Assembly: GCA_002433485.1 (NCBI GenBank)
Contig: DJIF01000038.1
Location: 1 to 11,896 of the forward strand
Length of the DNA: 11,896 nucleotides
Source: Deltaproteobacteria bacterium UBA6601
GTDB lineage: Bacteria > Myxococcota_A > UBA796 > UBA9615
Reading direction: 5' to 3'
Part shown: one piece after another, positions 5,534-11,896 of the stretch
How the letters are laid out: every line of letters starts with the position of its first letter
Numbering within the stretch: the stretch's first letter is position 1
The notes under the pieces: generated by a model
What the model was told of the DNA's origin: nothing
Database searches by the model: none
The model's input: the letters and a program-made list of their open reading frames with translations, nothing else
Program-made: the position numbers and the translations under genes

Positions 5534-6681
5534 CCTCAAAGGTCAGACTGACGCTCTTGGCTTTGGTTCTGCTGGTGGTCGTCGCTTTTACGGCGCAGGG
5601 GCTTCACCAGGAACGCCAGCTGCGCGCCCAGATCCATCCCCCTTCGGACGCAGCCACCTGGCCTTTTCTTTGGGAGCCTCTCAAGGAGTATGTCTACGAG
5701 TCTGGACCTGATTTGGTGGGACTGGAGCCAGGTGTGCGCCACTTTCGTTCCAGCTCGCTGGGCCTCCGCGGCCCCGAACTGGACCCCAGCACAGACCCGA
5801 TCCGGATCCTGACGCTGGGCGGCTCCGTCACTGAGTGCGCGCTACTTGCCGACGGATCGACCTGGCCGGACCGACTCCAGCAAATGCTCTCCGAGGCGCT
5901 ACCTCAGGACCCAATCTGGGTCGGCAACGGCGGCAAAAGCGGGCACGCCGTGCTCGACTACGAAGTTCACGCTCGCACGCTGGTGCCAGCGCTGCGCCCG
6001 GACATCGTTGTCGTAATGCCAGGCGGAAATGACCTGCAGGCCCACGCCGAAGACCGCTATTTCCCTGCAGACCTGAGCGACCAGTCGGTCCTTAAGCGCT
6101 ACCAGTCGCTGCTCTACCAACCGCAAGGGGCAAATTCCATCGCGCAACTCCAGCTGGGCTACCGCCAATTCTTAAAGCGCGTCCGACAAAGTCGCCACGT
6201 TATCAACATCGGGAGCTTCTATAAGCGGATGAGGCAAACCCGGACTGCCGCAGTAAAGCTGCCTGAGTTGCCTGACTTCGACCTGCTCAGCAAGCTCTAC
6301 GCCAGCAACCTCGAGCGCCTGCTTCAAGCACTGCGGGCGGCAGGCGTGGGCGAGGTAGTCCTAGCTACCCATCCCTTCCTGTGGTCGGAGCAGCTCTCTG
6401 CCGAGCAGCAAGCGAGTCTCTGGGCGGGCTACTCGTGCATGAACTGTGCGACACCCCGCTATTATTCTGCAGCGGCGCTGGCCAGCGGCCTGAGACGGCT
6501 CAATGAGTTGACCCTGGCGGCCTGCGCGGCCCATCAGGATGTGATCTGTGCAGATGTGGAGCCGGCCGTGCCTAAGACCCTCGCCAACTTCTATGACGAT
6601 GCTCACCTGCAGCCCGCCGGAGCGGTACGGGTAGCGAAGGTCGTTGCTGAAGCGCTCCTGAACGGCAGGCTGAGTCAATGA
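5530..6681 (+). CDS. Membrane-anchored periplasmic SGNH/GDSL-family protein
   Basis: This 383-residue protein starts at a GTG overlapping the methyltransferase stop (GTGA), with AGGAA 7 nt upstream. Residues 6-22 form an N-terminal hydrophobic segment (signal anchor or uncleaved signal). SGNH landmarks are present in order: block I LTLGGSVT with nucleophile Ser99, block II VGNGGKSG (131-138), block III MPGGND with Asn167, and block V YDDAHL with Asp356 and His359. The catalytic set looks complete. Periplasmic SGNH proteins beside an MBOAT gene usually transfer or remove acyl groups on envelope polysaccharides (AlgJ/AlgX, PatB, DltD). Two close Cys in CMNC (303-306) and further Cys near 332 and 340 suggest disulfides, consistent with export. 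It could be the final transferase, an editing esterase, or share the task with the second SGNH protein downstream. Confidence 0.8.
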   Translation: MTSKVRLTLLALVLLVVVAFTAQGLHQERQLRAQIHPPSDAATWPFLWEPLKEYVYESGPDLVGLEPGVRHFRSSSLGLRGPELDPSTDPIRILTLGGSVTECALLADGSTWPDRLQQMLSEALPQDPIWVGNGGKSGHAVLDYEVHARTLVPALRPDIVVVMPGGNDLQAHAEDRYFPADLSDQSVLKRYQSLLYQPQGANSIAQLQLGYRQFLKRVRQSRHVINIGSFYKRMRQTRTAAVKLPELPDFDLLSKLYASNLERLLQALRAAGVGEVVLATHPFLWSEQLSAEQQASLWAGYSCMNCATPRYYSAAALASGLRRLNELTLAACAAHQDVICADVEPAVPKTLANFYDDAHLQPAGAVRVAKVVAEALLNGRLSQ

Positions 6682-7286
6682 TGAGATGGCTCAAGACCGC
6701 TGCGAAAGCCGCCGTCCCGGCCGGGATTCTAGTAGTGAGCAGCTGCTCCGGGGATCTGCGGCCCCATCAGCTTGAGAGCGCAAGCCCGACGCCGACCGCC
6801 GACTCCGAATCCACCCAACAGACTCAAGCAAAGCCAGCCCCCATAGCGCTCGCCGACAGCGTTCGCTTTGCTGGCTTCCACAACCCGAGCCCAGGCAACC
6901 GGCTGGTGACCAGCCGCGACGACCTGCTCTATGTGGTCTGGTCGATCCCCAAGAGCATGGGCCCTTTCTCTGAGCTCCTGGACAGCGCCCAATGGGAGCC
7001 TTTCATACTCAACACGGCATTGCACATGTGCAGCCAGGAGATCGCTCGCAAGACCGGCAATGAAACAACCTGCCTGGTGCACATACTGCAACTTGCCAGC
7101 AACGACGAATACAGCACTGCGGCCGCGGCCGGTTGGCGCACTGTGGGCAAGCTGCGGGTGCCCATCCCCACGTTGGAGGGCACAAGCAGCAAAGAGCTTC
7201 GCAGTGGCACGGTGGGTCAACTGCGAGCGCGATTCAGTAAGATCGGTCTTGACCTGGCCCAGCTCACAACCGACGACGCGGGCTGA
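6678..7286 (+). CDS. Predicted lipoprotein of unknown function in the acylation operon
   Basis: I do not recognise this 202-residue protein. It starts at ATG 6678, overlapping the SGNH stop (ATGA); the next codon is also ATG. Residues 1-23 resemble a lipoprotein signal: basic start, hydrophobic AAVPAGILVV, then a lipobox-like VSSC with Cys23. A Ser/Thr/Gln/Pro-rich linker (about 30-55) fits a tether. The compact part (about 57-200) has YVVWSIPKSMGPF, two Cys (118, 132), and a C-terminal charged helical region. No catalytic motif is visible. Lying between an SGNH gene and the MBOAT gene, it is probably a periplasmic or outer-membrane accessory to acyl transfer or polymer handling; this rests only on context. 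Confidence 0.7.
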   Translation: MMRWLKTAAKAAVPAGILVVSSCSGDLRPHQLESASPTPTADSESTQQTQAKPAPIALADSVRFAGFHNPSPGNRLVTSRDDLLYVVWSIPKSMGPFSELLDSAQWEPFILNTALHMCSQEIARKTGNETTCLVHILQLASNDEYSTAAAAGWRTVGKLRVPIPTLEGTSSKELRSGTVGQLRARFSKIGLDLAQLTTDDAG

Positions 7287-7291
7287 GCCTG

Positions 7292-8542
7292 ATGGGCTTC
7301 GATTCGCTCCAGGCAAGCAGCGGCGCGGCAGCGCTCTCGGTCACGAGCTGGGCCTTCCTGAGCTTTGCTGTCACCGCCATCCTGATCGGTCGATTGGTCA
7401 AGGCACCTGGCATGCGGCAGGCCGCGATGCTGCTGCTCAACCTTGGATTTCTGTCCGCACTCATCCGCACGCCTCGCGCGTGGTGCGTGCTTACCGTTTT
7501 CATGGCCGTGGTCTATGGCCTAGGTCGGCTCAAGACCAGCAGCGCTGTCCGCTGGGGCGCACCGGTGCAACTGGCCGTCATCATTGGCCTCTGGGTGTTC
7601 CTGTTTCTGGTTCGCGACCCAGCACTGGTCCCAACGGTCAACCCGTTTGCTTCACAGGCGATCCAGCTGATCGGAGTTTCGTACCTGGTCTTTCGTGGGA
7701 TCAGCTATGTAATGGAGGTCGAGCTGATGCCCGCCGAGCGGCGAAATATCCTCGGCTACCTCGACTTCATGCTGTATTTCCCTGGCCTTATAGCTGGACC
7801 GATCGCTCGCTACCGAAGTTTCCGAGAAGCCGCCGACGGGGAGCCTGCTGGCGGCGTCAAGGCGGTTCTCCCCGCCCTGCACCGGATTGTCGACGGACTG
7901 CTGCTCAAGCTGGTGGTCGCCGACAATCTCGCACCGCTAGCCCTGTTCGCCATCCCTGAGCCGTCTGCCCTGGCCCTTCCCCTGCTCTGGGGCTCAGTAC
8001 TACTGCAGCTGTTCGTGCTGTTCTGCGACTTCGCTGGCTACTGCCACATCGTTCTCGGCACAGCGCAACTCATCGGCGCACCGCTGCCAGAGAACTTCAA
8101 CCGACCTTTTGCAGCAAGCAACCTGCAGCAGTTCTGGGAACGCTGGCACATGTCGCTGACCTCGATGATCCGGGACTATGTCTTTACCCCAGCAGCCAAG
8201 CTCATCGTCCAACGAGCGGAGCGGGTCTGGCAAGGCCAACTACTGGCGGCAGTCTACTTCGGCACCATGATGCTGGTTGCACTGTGGCACGGCACTAGCT
8301 GGGGCATGCTCCTGTTTGGCGTGCTTCACGGCCTGGCGCTGCTAACAATACAGCTCAAGCCGAAGTGGAGCAGAGCGATGCCACCGGTCGGATGGCTCCA
8401 GACCGAACGGGCAAGACAGGCTGTCCGCGGCTCGGCAGTTGTTGCGACCTATGTCTTTGTAAGCCTCACTGTGGTGCTCTGGGTGGGACCTACTGAGCGC
8501 TGGATCGAGATCTTTGCGCTGCTGATCGGAATCGACGCATGA
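7292..8542 (+). CDS. DltB/AlgI-like MBOAT membrane O-acyltransferase
   Basis: This 416-residue polytopic protein starts with ATG 5 bp after the previous stop. Hydrophobic segments occur throughout, including about 15-36, 91-107, 125-140, 203-220, 230-250, 316-331 and 383-400. MBOAT landmarks are FPGLIAGPIARY (163-174), DFAGYC (246-251), PENFNRPF followed by FWERWHMSLT (His286), IRDYVF, and the catalytic region LWHGTSWGMLLFGVLHG with His333 and His346. The DFAGY...PENFN...FWERWHMSL order looks closer to DltB than to AlgI, which usually has DFSGYSD; this comparison is from memory. The protein moves an acyl group from a cytoplasmic thioester donor across the membrane. Its C-terminus (LLIGIDA) lacks the acyl-tyrosine FIYFQF-like tail seen on many MBOATs; such a motif is encoded by the overlapping next gene. 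The likely donor is the ACP encoded by the divergent operon. Confidence 0.93.
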   Translation: MGFDSLQASSGAAALSVTSWAFLSFAVTAILIGRLVKAPGMRQAAMLLLNLGFLSALIRTPRAWCVLTVFMAVVYGLGRLKTSSAVRWGAPVQLAVIIGLWVFLFLVRDPALVPTVNPFASQAIQLIGVSYLVFRGISYVMEVELMPAERRNILGYLDFMLYFPGLIAGPIARYRSFREAADGEPAGGVKAVLPALHRIVDGLLLKLVVADNLAPLALFAIPEPSALALPLLWGSVLLQLFVLFCDFAGYCHIVLGTAQLIGAPLPENFNRPFAASNLQQFWERWHMSLTSMIRDYVFTPAAKLIVQRAERVWQGQLLAAVYFGTMMLVALWHGTSWGMLLFGVLHGLALLTIQLKPKWSRAMPPVGWLQTERARQAVRGSAVVATYVFVSLTVVLWVGPTERWIEIFALLIGIDA

Positions 8543-8649
8543 GCGAGTCCAACAACATCATTTCCATCGCCTTACTGGTCGGCAAGATCGTGGTACTGGC
8601 GCTGCTCGCCACGACCGGCGACAGCAGCTTCATCTACCAGAACTTTTAA
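8539..8649 (+). CDS. DltX-like acyl-relay membrane microprotein (36 residues)
   Basis: This small gene starts at an ATG overlapping the MBOAT stop (ATGA) and ends in TAA at 8647-8649. The protein has a short polar N-terminus (MSESNN), a single hydrophobic helix at about residues 7-26 with one lysine (Lys16), and an extracytoplasmic C-terminus DSSFIYQNF. The last six residues, FIYQNF, match the F-I-Y-x-x-F tail I recall from DltX (FIYxEF type) and from the C-termini of many MBOAT proteins (FIYFQF). In Dlt systems that tyrosine carries the acyl group from the MBOAT to DltD, so Tyr33 is the predicted acyl carrier here. Evidence that the gene is real: exact overlap with the MBOAT stop, a stop codon that overlaps the next gene's AAGG ribosome binding site, a helix-plus-motif layout, and otherwise unexplained coding space. 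It falls below usual annotation length cut-offs and would often be missed. Confidence 0.8.
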   Translation: MSESNNIISIALLVGKIVVLALLATTGDSSFIYQNF

Positions 8650-8658
8650 GGCTCGAGC

Positions 8659-9765
8659 GTGGACGTAATCAAGCGACTCGCGGTGACTCTCGGCATGGTC
8701 CTGCTCGCTCTGGCATTGGTGGACGGACTGTTGCGAATAACCGTCGCTGGAGCAGGGTTCTTGCTGGAGCCACACGAGCTCCAAGATGCGGGCATGCTGG
8801 TGGCCAAACTAGAGGCGCTGGAGCAGCGACCAGGACCGCGACCAAAGGTGGTGACCACCGGCTCTTCGGTGGTTTTTGGCGGTGCGATGAAGAGCCACGG
8901 GAATGATGCCTGGCAAAACCACACTCTCGCGGCCAAGCTCGCCCAACAGCTTGACGCGCCGGTTCTCAATCTGGGCATGGACGGCATGTTGCCCACGGAC
9001 ATCGAAGCGATCACAGAATTGCTGCTTCAGCGGCCCCGCCGTCCCGACTTGCTGGTGTTCGATGTGAACCTTCGGGCCTTCTCTGCCGACTTTGCCGCCG
9101 GTGCCTCTCAGATCAGCCGACCCTGGCTCAGAGAACTGGCCGGGATGGCACCACTGGAGGGCTCGGCAAGCCCATCGTATGGCCACCCGGCAGCCGCTGT
9201 GGAGAGGACCTTAAAGCGCTGGTTGGTGCGTCACTGGTTGCTCTATCGATTGCGTTCGTCGCTTCAGCAGCGCCTCTTCGGAGGGGCTCCAGGAGACCGT
9301 CTGGCGGAGGCTTGGAAGCACCTCAACCATCAGCTACGCCCAAGCCCGGAGACAACTGCAGAGAGGCTCGAAGAGCAGGCATTCGAGCGCCAGCTCGCAC
9401 TGATCATGAAGACCAAGGGACGGCTGGCAACCGCGGCTCTCGATGTAGAGCACCCTCAGCGAGCTGCACTGGTACGCCTGCTGGAGCGGCTCGCAGCGGT
9501 CGGCCAGCAGACGGTGGTCTTCTATGCAACCGAGAATCCACAACTGGCCCCCCAGTTACTGGCCGAGCAACGGGCTGAAGCGCTGCGGGCCGAGCTAAGG
9601 GCTCTGGTGGAACGGCATGGAGGGGCAACGGTGACCTACATACCGCCTCTGGCTCAGCTGACAGCGGAAAGGTTCTTGGACCCCTCGCACCTGGATGCCG
9701 AGGGGCATCGAGTGCTCGCAGAGATGGTAGCGGCCGCCTTCAGAGCTACGCTTGAGGAGCGCTGA
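8659..9765 (+). CDS. Membrane-anchored SGNH-family acyl transferase/esterase, DltD-like in layout
   Basis: The protein has 368 residues. The start is a GTG at 8659 with AAGG 7 nt upstream, overlapping the microprotein's TAA. Residues 5-22 are an N-terminal membrane anchor, putting the domain in the periplasm. SGNH signatures are VVTTGSSVVFGG (nucleophile probably Ser70), LNLGMDG (Asn104/Gly106 region), VFDVNLRAF (Asn137) and, near the C-terminus, FLDPSHLDAEGH with Asp341 and His344. A charged helical stretch at about 225-255 separates the halves. DltD has the same plan: N-terminal anchor, Ser near residue 70, C-terminal Asp-x-x-His. Being next to the DltX-like gene, it is the best candidate to take the acyl group from the microprotein tyrosine and place it on the envelope polymer. 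Sequence alone cannot separate transferase from esterase. Confidence 0.82.
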   Translation: MDVIKRLAVTLGMVLLALALVDGLLRITVAGAGFLLEPHELQDAGMLVAKLEALEQRPGPRPKVVTTGSSVVFGGAMKSHGNDAWQNHTLAAKLAQQLDAPVLNLGMDGMLPTDIEAITELLLQRPRRPDLLVFDVNLRAFSADFAAGASQISRPWLRELAGMAPLEGSASPSYGHPAAAVERTLKRWLVRHWLLYRLRSSLQQRLFGGAPGDRLAEAWKHLNHQLRPSPETTAERLEEQAFERQLALIMKTKGRLATAALDVEHPQRAALVRLLERLAAVGQQTVVFYATENPQLAPQLLAEQRAEALRAELRALVERHGGATVTYIPPLAQLTAERFLDPSHLDAEGHRVLAEMVAAAFRATLEER

Positions 9766-9767
9766 TA

Positions 9768-11483
9768 GTGGTGCAGAAAAAGGCCATTTCGATTTCCAGG
9801 ACCCAAGTCTGGCTAGCTCTGGCTGGTCTCGCTGTCATCACCTTAGCTCTGATCTTCCAGTCGCAGCTACAGCCCTCAGGTTCACCCTGGACCTGGCGTT
9901 GGCAGGATATGTCGGCGCGACCCTTTTCCCTGAGCACTCCAGCTGGCGGCGCTCTTTCTGTAGTGCCGGCTACCGAAGCCCAGTACACGGTCGAGCTACT
10001 TGCCAGTGCCGGCAGCCTGGGGCTCGGCATTGAACCGGTCCAGCCTGGCCGCCCATGGCTCCTACCAACCGGGGCCTGCGACAGCCTCGGCGCCGCCCTC
10101 TCGACCAGCATGTCCAGCGAGGACAACCCAGCCGGACTGATCGCAACGCCGTGTAAGGGCTTGGCGAAGCTCGGGTTTGAACCACCAAGCATCTACACCC
10201 AGGCCGGAGCCGCTACCGAGCCTGTGGGCGATACCGACCTCGTCCTACCCCTGCCAGCCCACGGAGCCGAGTGGAACAAGTTGCCGCCCGGTTGGAGTTC
10301 AATCGCCCGCCGCGCAGGTGGAGGCACCGTCGTGGCACGTTCAGCGGAAGGGATCGCTGTAGCCTCGTTTGAGCTGGTGCCATTCCTCCGCCTGCTCCGG
10401 CAAGGCGATCAGGCATGGGCCAATCGGGACCGGGACGGGCTCCACGGCCCCAAGCCCAACGACCTCATTCCATTTCCGTGGGACGAGGCGATCTATGTCC
10501 TTCCCGGAGCCGACCTGTGGGTCGAACTCCTGTGGTCCCTCGCCGGCCAGGTCCCAAGGCTGTGGCCACTGCCGAGCGCGGCGAAGTCCGCGGTGATCCT
10601 GACCTTCGATCAAGACTTCGCCCTAGCAGAATGGCTCGACCCACTGTTAGCTCGCGTTGAACTCGCTGGCGGAGAAGCGACATTACTGACCACGGCCGGC
10701 ACCCGGCAGAGCGCCTCGGCCCCGCTACAGGAGGCCGGCGGCGAGCTGCCCTCGGCTGCTGTAATGAAGAATTGGGCGGAATGGGGGCACGGCATAGGGC
10801 TCCACCCCAATGTGGTCGGACTGAGTAGAGCTAGCGAGCGAGAGGAAGCCATCGGACTGTTCGCGGCTCGCCACCCCAGCGCCCGGGTGCTGCGCAACCA
10901 TTTCTGTAGTTGGTGGGGCTACGAAACCATGTTCGAGATCCAAGCAGCGCTGAACATCTGGATGGACCTCAACTACCTCAGCATCGAGCCTCGCTTCGGC
11001 CCGGTGGGATTCTTAAACCAGGCGGCTCGCCCCACCCGCTTCCAGGCACCTGACGGCCGTTTCCTCCCGGTACTGCTACAGGCCACCCAGGCCGCTGATG
11101 ATGTGCTCTATGGCAAGTACCCCTACTCCAACGGGCTCTCCCTGGCGGAAGCGATCGACGCCACCGGTCAGGCCCTGGACCGCGCGGTCGCCGTTCGCGT
11201 ACCCCTGACCTTCAATCTGCACCCCATGATCCAGACCAATGAAGGAGCCGTCTTTCTCGACGGACTACTGGCGGCTGCGGCGCAGCGCGAGGTACCTGTG
11301 ATCTCAGCCGAGCGCTGGGCGGTCCACTCCTGGGCCCGACTGGCGCGAAGCTACGGTCAGCCAGCACTCAACCAGGAGCCGCCACTACTGCGCTGGACGA
11401 CGGGAACGGATTGCAGCAACAAAACGCAACTGTCTCCCTTTGCCGGAGAGGGCTGCCTGACTCCGCTGAGCGAGCCACCATAA
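9768..11483 (+). CDS. Membrane-anchored NodB-like polysaccharide deacetylase-family protein
   Basis: This 571-residue protein starts at a GTG (9768) with GAGGAG 8 nt upstream and a gap of only 2 bp after the previous stop. Residues 13-31 are an N-terminal anchor. The first part (about 40-260) is a strand-rich accessory region ending in FELVPFLRLLRQGDQAWANR...NDLIPF, a segment I associate with long deacetylase-family proteins. The NodB-like barrel begins at about 275. Motif 1 is ILTFDQD with Asp281/Asp283, and motif 2 is HGIGLHPN with His341 and His346. Motif 3 may be RNHFCSWWGYE (Arg376, His378), and TFNLHPM with His485 is the C-terminal histidine motif. FDQD in place of FDDG/FDDD and the altered His spacing mean metal binding and activity should be tested. 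A periplasmic deacetylase would expose amino or hydroxyl groups on the polymer acylated by this operon. Confidence 0.78.
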   Translation: MVQKKAISISRTQVWLALAGLAVITLALIFQSQLQPSGSPWTWRWQDMSARPFSLSTPAGGALSVVPATEAQYTVELLASAGSLGLGIEPVQPGRPWLLPTGACDSLGAALSTSMSSEDNPAGLIATPCKGLAKLGFEPPSIYTQAGAATEPVGDTDLVLPLPAHGAEWNKLPPGWSSIARRAGGGTVVARSAEGIAVASFELVPFLRLLRQGDQAWANRDRDGLHGPKPNDLIPFPWDEAIYVLPGADLWVELLWSLAGQVPRLWPLPSAAKSAVILTFDQDFALAEWLDPLLARVELAGGEATLLTTAGTRQSASAPLQEAGGELPSAAVMKNWAEWGHGIGLHPNVVGLSRASEREEAIGLFAARHPSARVLRNHFCSWWGYETMFEIQAALNIWMDLNYLSIEPRFGPVGFLNQAARPTRFQAPDGRFLPVLLQATQAADDVLYGKYPYSNGLSLAEAIDATGQALDRAVAVRVPLTFNLHPMIQTNEGAVFLDGLLAAAAQREVPVISAERWAVHSWARLARSYGQPALNQEPPLLRWTTGTDCSNKTQLSPFAGEGCLTPLSEPP

Positions 11484-11580
11484 ACAGTAGATAAAACAGC
11501 TGGCGCGTCGATCCAGCAGTAGCAAACCGGCAAGCCTCTAGCGGCCAAAACAGTAGCAGGGAGCCACTCAGCAGCAGCCG
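11484..11580. other. Convergent intergenic region
   Basis: This is 97 bp between the stops of the deacetylase-like gene and the Cys-rich gene, which converge. The string AAACAGTAG occurs twice (near 11485 and 11547). A weak 5-bp inverted repeat GCTGG/CCAGC lies near 11500-11518. There is no T-tract hairpin, so no terminator is called. Confidence 0.3.
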
Positions 11581-11896
11581 CTACATACACGCCCACACAC
11601 CGAAGTTCGCGCTGAGTGGGTCACACCTGCCATCACTGCCACACTCAGCGGCAGCGAAATCGCTCGCTCCCAGGGTCTGCAGCAACTGAACGCAGGTCGC
11701 ATCAGCACTGCAGCTGTCTGTGCACATGGTGCCCAAACAGCTGGCATCGTAGTGGCTGAAGTCCCAACAGACTCCACTGGCACAATCGCTGTCGAGAACG
11801 CAGGTCTGATCTCCAGCTGGGAGACCGACGGTGGCGCTGTCGTCGTCCCCGGCGCTGTCGTCGTCGTCCCCGGCGCTGTCGTCGTCCCCAGCGCTG
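11581..11896 (-). CDS. Asp/Ser/Ala/Gly-repeat, Cys-rich secreted protein, C-terminal part (runs off right edge)
   Basis: About 105 codons are visible, ending in TAG at 11583-11581; the N-terminus is outside the window. The visible part starts with acidic SAGDDD / SAGDDDD repeats, then SATVGLPAGD, then a compact domain with ten Cys, opening TCVLDSDCASGVC and continuing WDFSHYDASC, TMCTDSC, ATC, AECGSDGRC, and ending in WACM. Even Cys number and spacing suggest five disulfides and an extracytoplasmic location. The Asp-rich linker is typical of surface proteins in Myxococcota-like genomes and may bind calcium or act as a spacer. No enzyme motif is seen. It converges with the acylation operon, so co-function is not implied. 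Confidence 0.8.
   Translation of the reverse strand, partial: SAGDDDSAGDDDDSAGDDDSATVGLPAGDQTCVLDSDCASGVCWDFSHYDASCLGTMCTDSCSADATCVQLLQTLGASDFAAAECGSDGRCDPLSANFGVWACM
11833..11896 (-). repeat. In-frame tandem repeat coding for Asp-rich linker (18/21-bp units)
   Basis: Plus-strand units of GGCGCTGTCGTCGTCCCC occur at 11833-11850 (18 bp), 11851-11871 (21 bp, with an extra GTC) and 11872-11889 (18 bp), followed by a partial unit to the window end. They encode GDDDSA or GDDDDSA. The one size change is a whole codon, so the frame is kept. The array probably continues beyond the window. Confidence 0.85.

Noticed and set aside
6931..7959. 342-codon plus-strand open frame overlapping the lipoprotein and MBOAT genes
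   Set aside because: Arg/Pro/Ser-rich, no motif, and out of frame with two well-supported genes.
11833..11896. Possible CRISPR or satellite array
   Set aside because: Units are contiguous, have no spacers, and translate in frame to an Asp-rich linker.
1..11896. tRNA, rRNA, insertion sequence or attachment-site features
   Set aside because: No cloverleaf, transposase motif or terminal repeats were seen on either strand.

Overview
The window is high-GC bacterial DNA (roughly 60% by eye, not computed) with tightly packed genes and several secreted lipoproteins. A short AgmX/PglI-C-terminus-like lipoprotein, a fibrinogen-related-domain lipoprotein, and Asp-rich and Cys-rich surface proteins at both edges together resemble Myxococcota or related 'deltaproteobacterial' lineages. 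This assignment is inference from protein style, not from a marker gene.

Layout, left to right. (a) 1-203, minus: the N-terminus of an Asp-rich lipoprotein that runs off the left edge. (b) 399-1798, minus: two overlapping genes, an AgmX-like lipoprotein (upstream) and a fibrinogen-related-domain protein. (c) 2017-4570, minus: a three-gene operon with ATGA overlaps, in transcription order acyl carrier protein, MaoC-like hot-dog protein and FkbH-like HAD enzyme. (d) A 24-bp divergent intergenic region (4571-4594) containing the perfect palindrome AGTATACT. (e) 4595-11483, plus: a seven-gene operon with overlaps or gaps of at most 9 bp. Its genes are a SAM methyltransferase, a periplasmic SGNH protein, a small lipoprotein, a DltB-like MBOAT acyltransferase, a 36-residue membrane microprotein ending in FIYQNF, a second membrane-anchored SGNH protein (DltD-like in layout) and a NodB-like polysaccharide deacetylase. 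(f) 11581-11896, minus: the C-terminus of an Asp/Ser/Ala/Gly-repeat, Cys-rich protein running off the right edge.

The main interpretation is that (c) and (e) form one divergently transcribed envelope-acylation locus resembling a rewired Dlt (D-alanylation) or Alg (alginate acetylation) system. The DltB-like MBOAT lacks the C-terminal acyl-tyrosine motif that many MBOAT proteins carry. The very next gene is a DltX-like microprotein that supplies such a motif, and a membrane-anchored SGNH protein follows. No DltA-type adenylating enzyme is present. An FkbH-like enzyme beside an ACP would instead make the acyl-ACP donor (glyceryl-ACP or a derivative), possibly tailored by the methyltransferase and the MaoC protein. 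The NodB-like protein could process the acceptor glycan. Each assignment rests on visible motifs; the combined pathway is inference.

Regulatory structure worth noting: the AGTATACT palindrome places a TATACT -10-like hexamer 6 and 10 nt from the two divergent ATGs, neither of which has a clear Shine-Dalgarno sequence, suggesting leaderless bidirectional transcription. A perfect 11-bp inverted repeat with a 5-nt loop spans the ACP stop and MaoC start.
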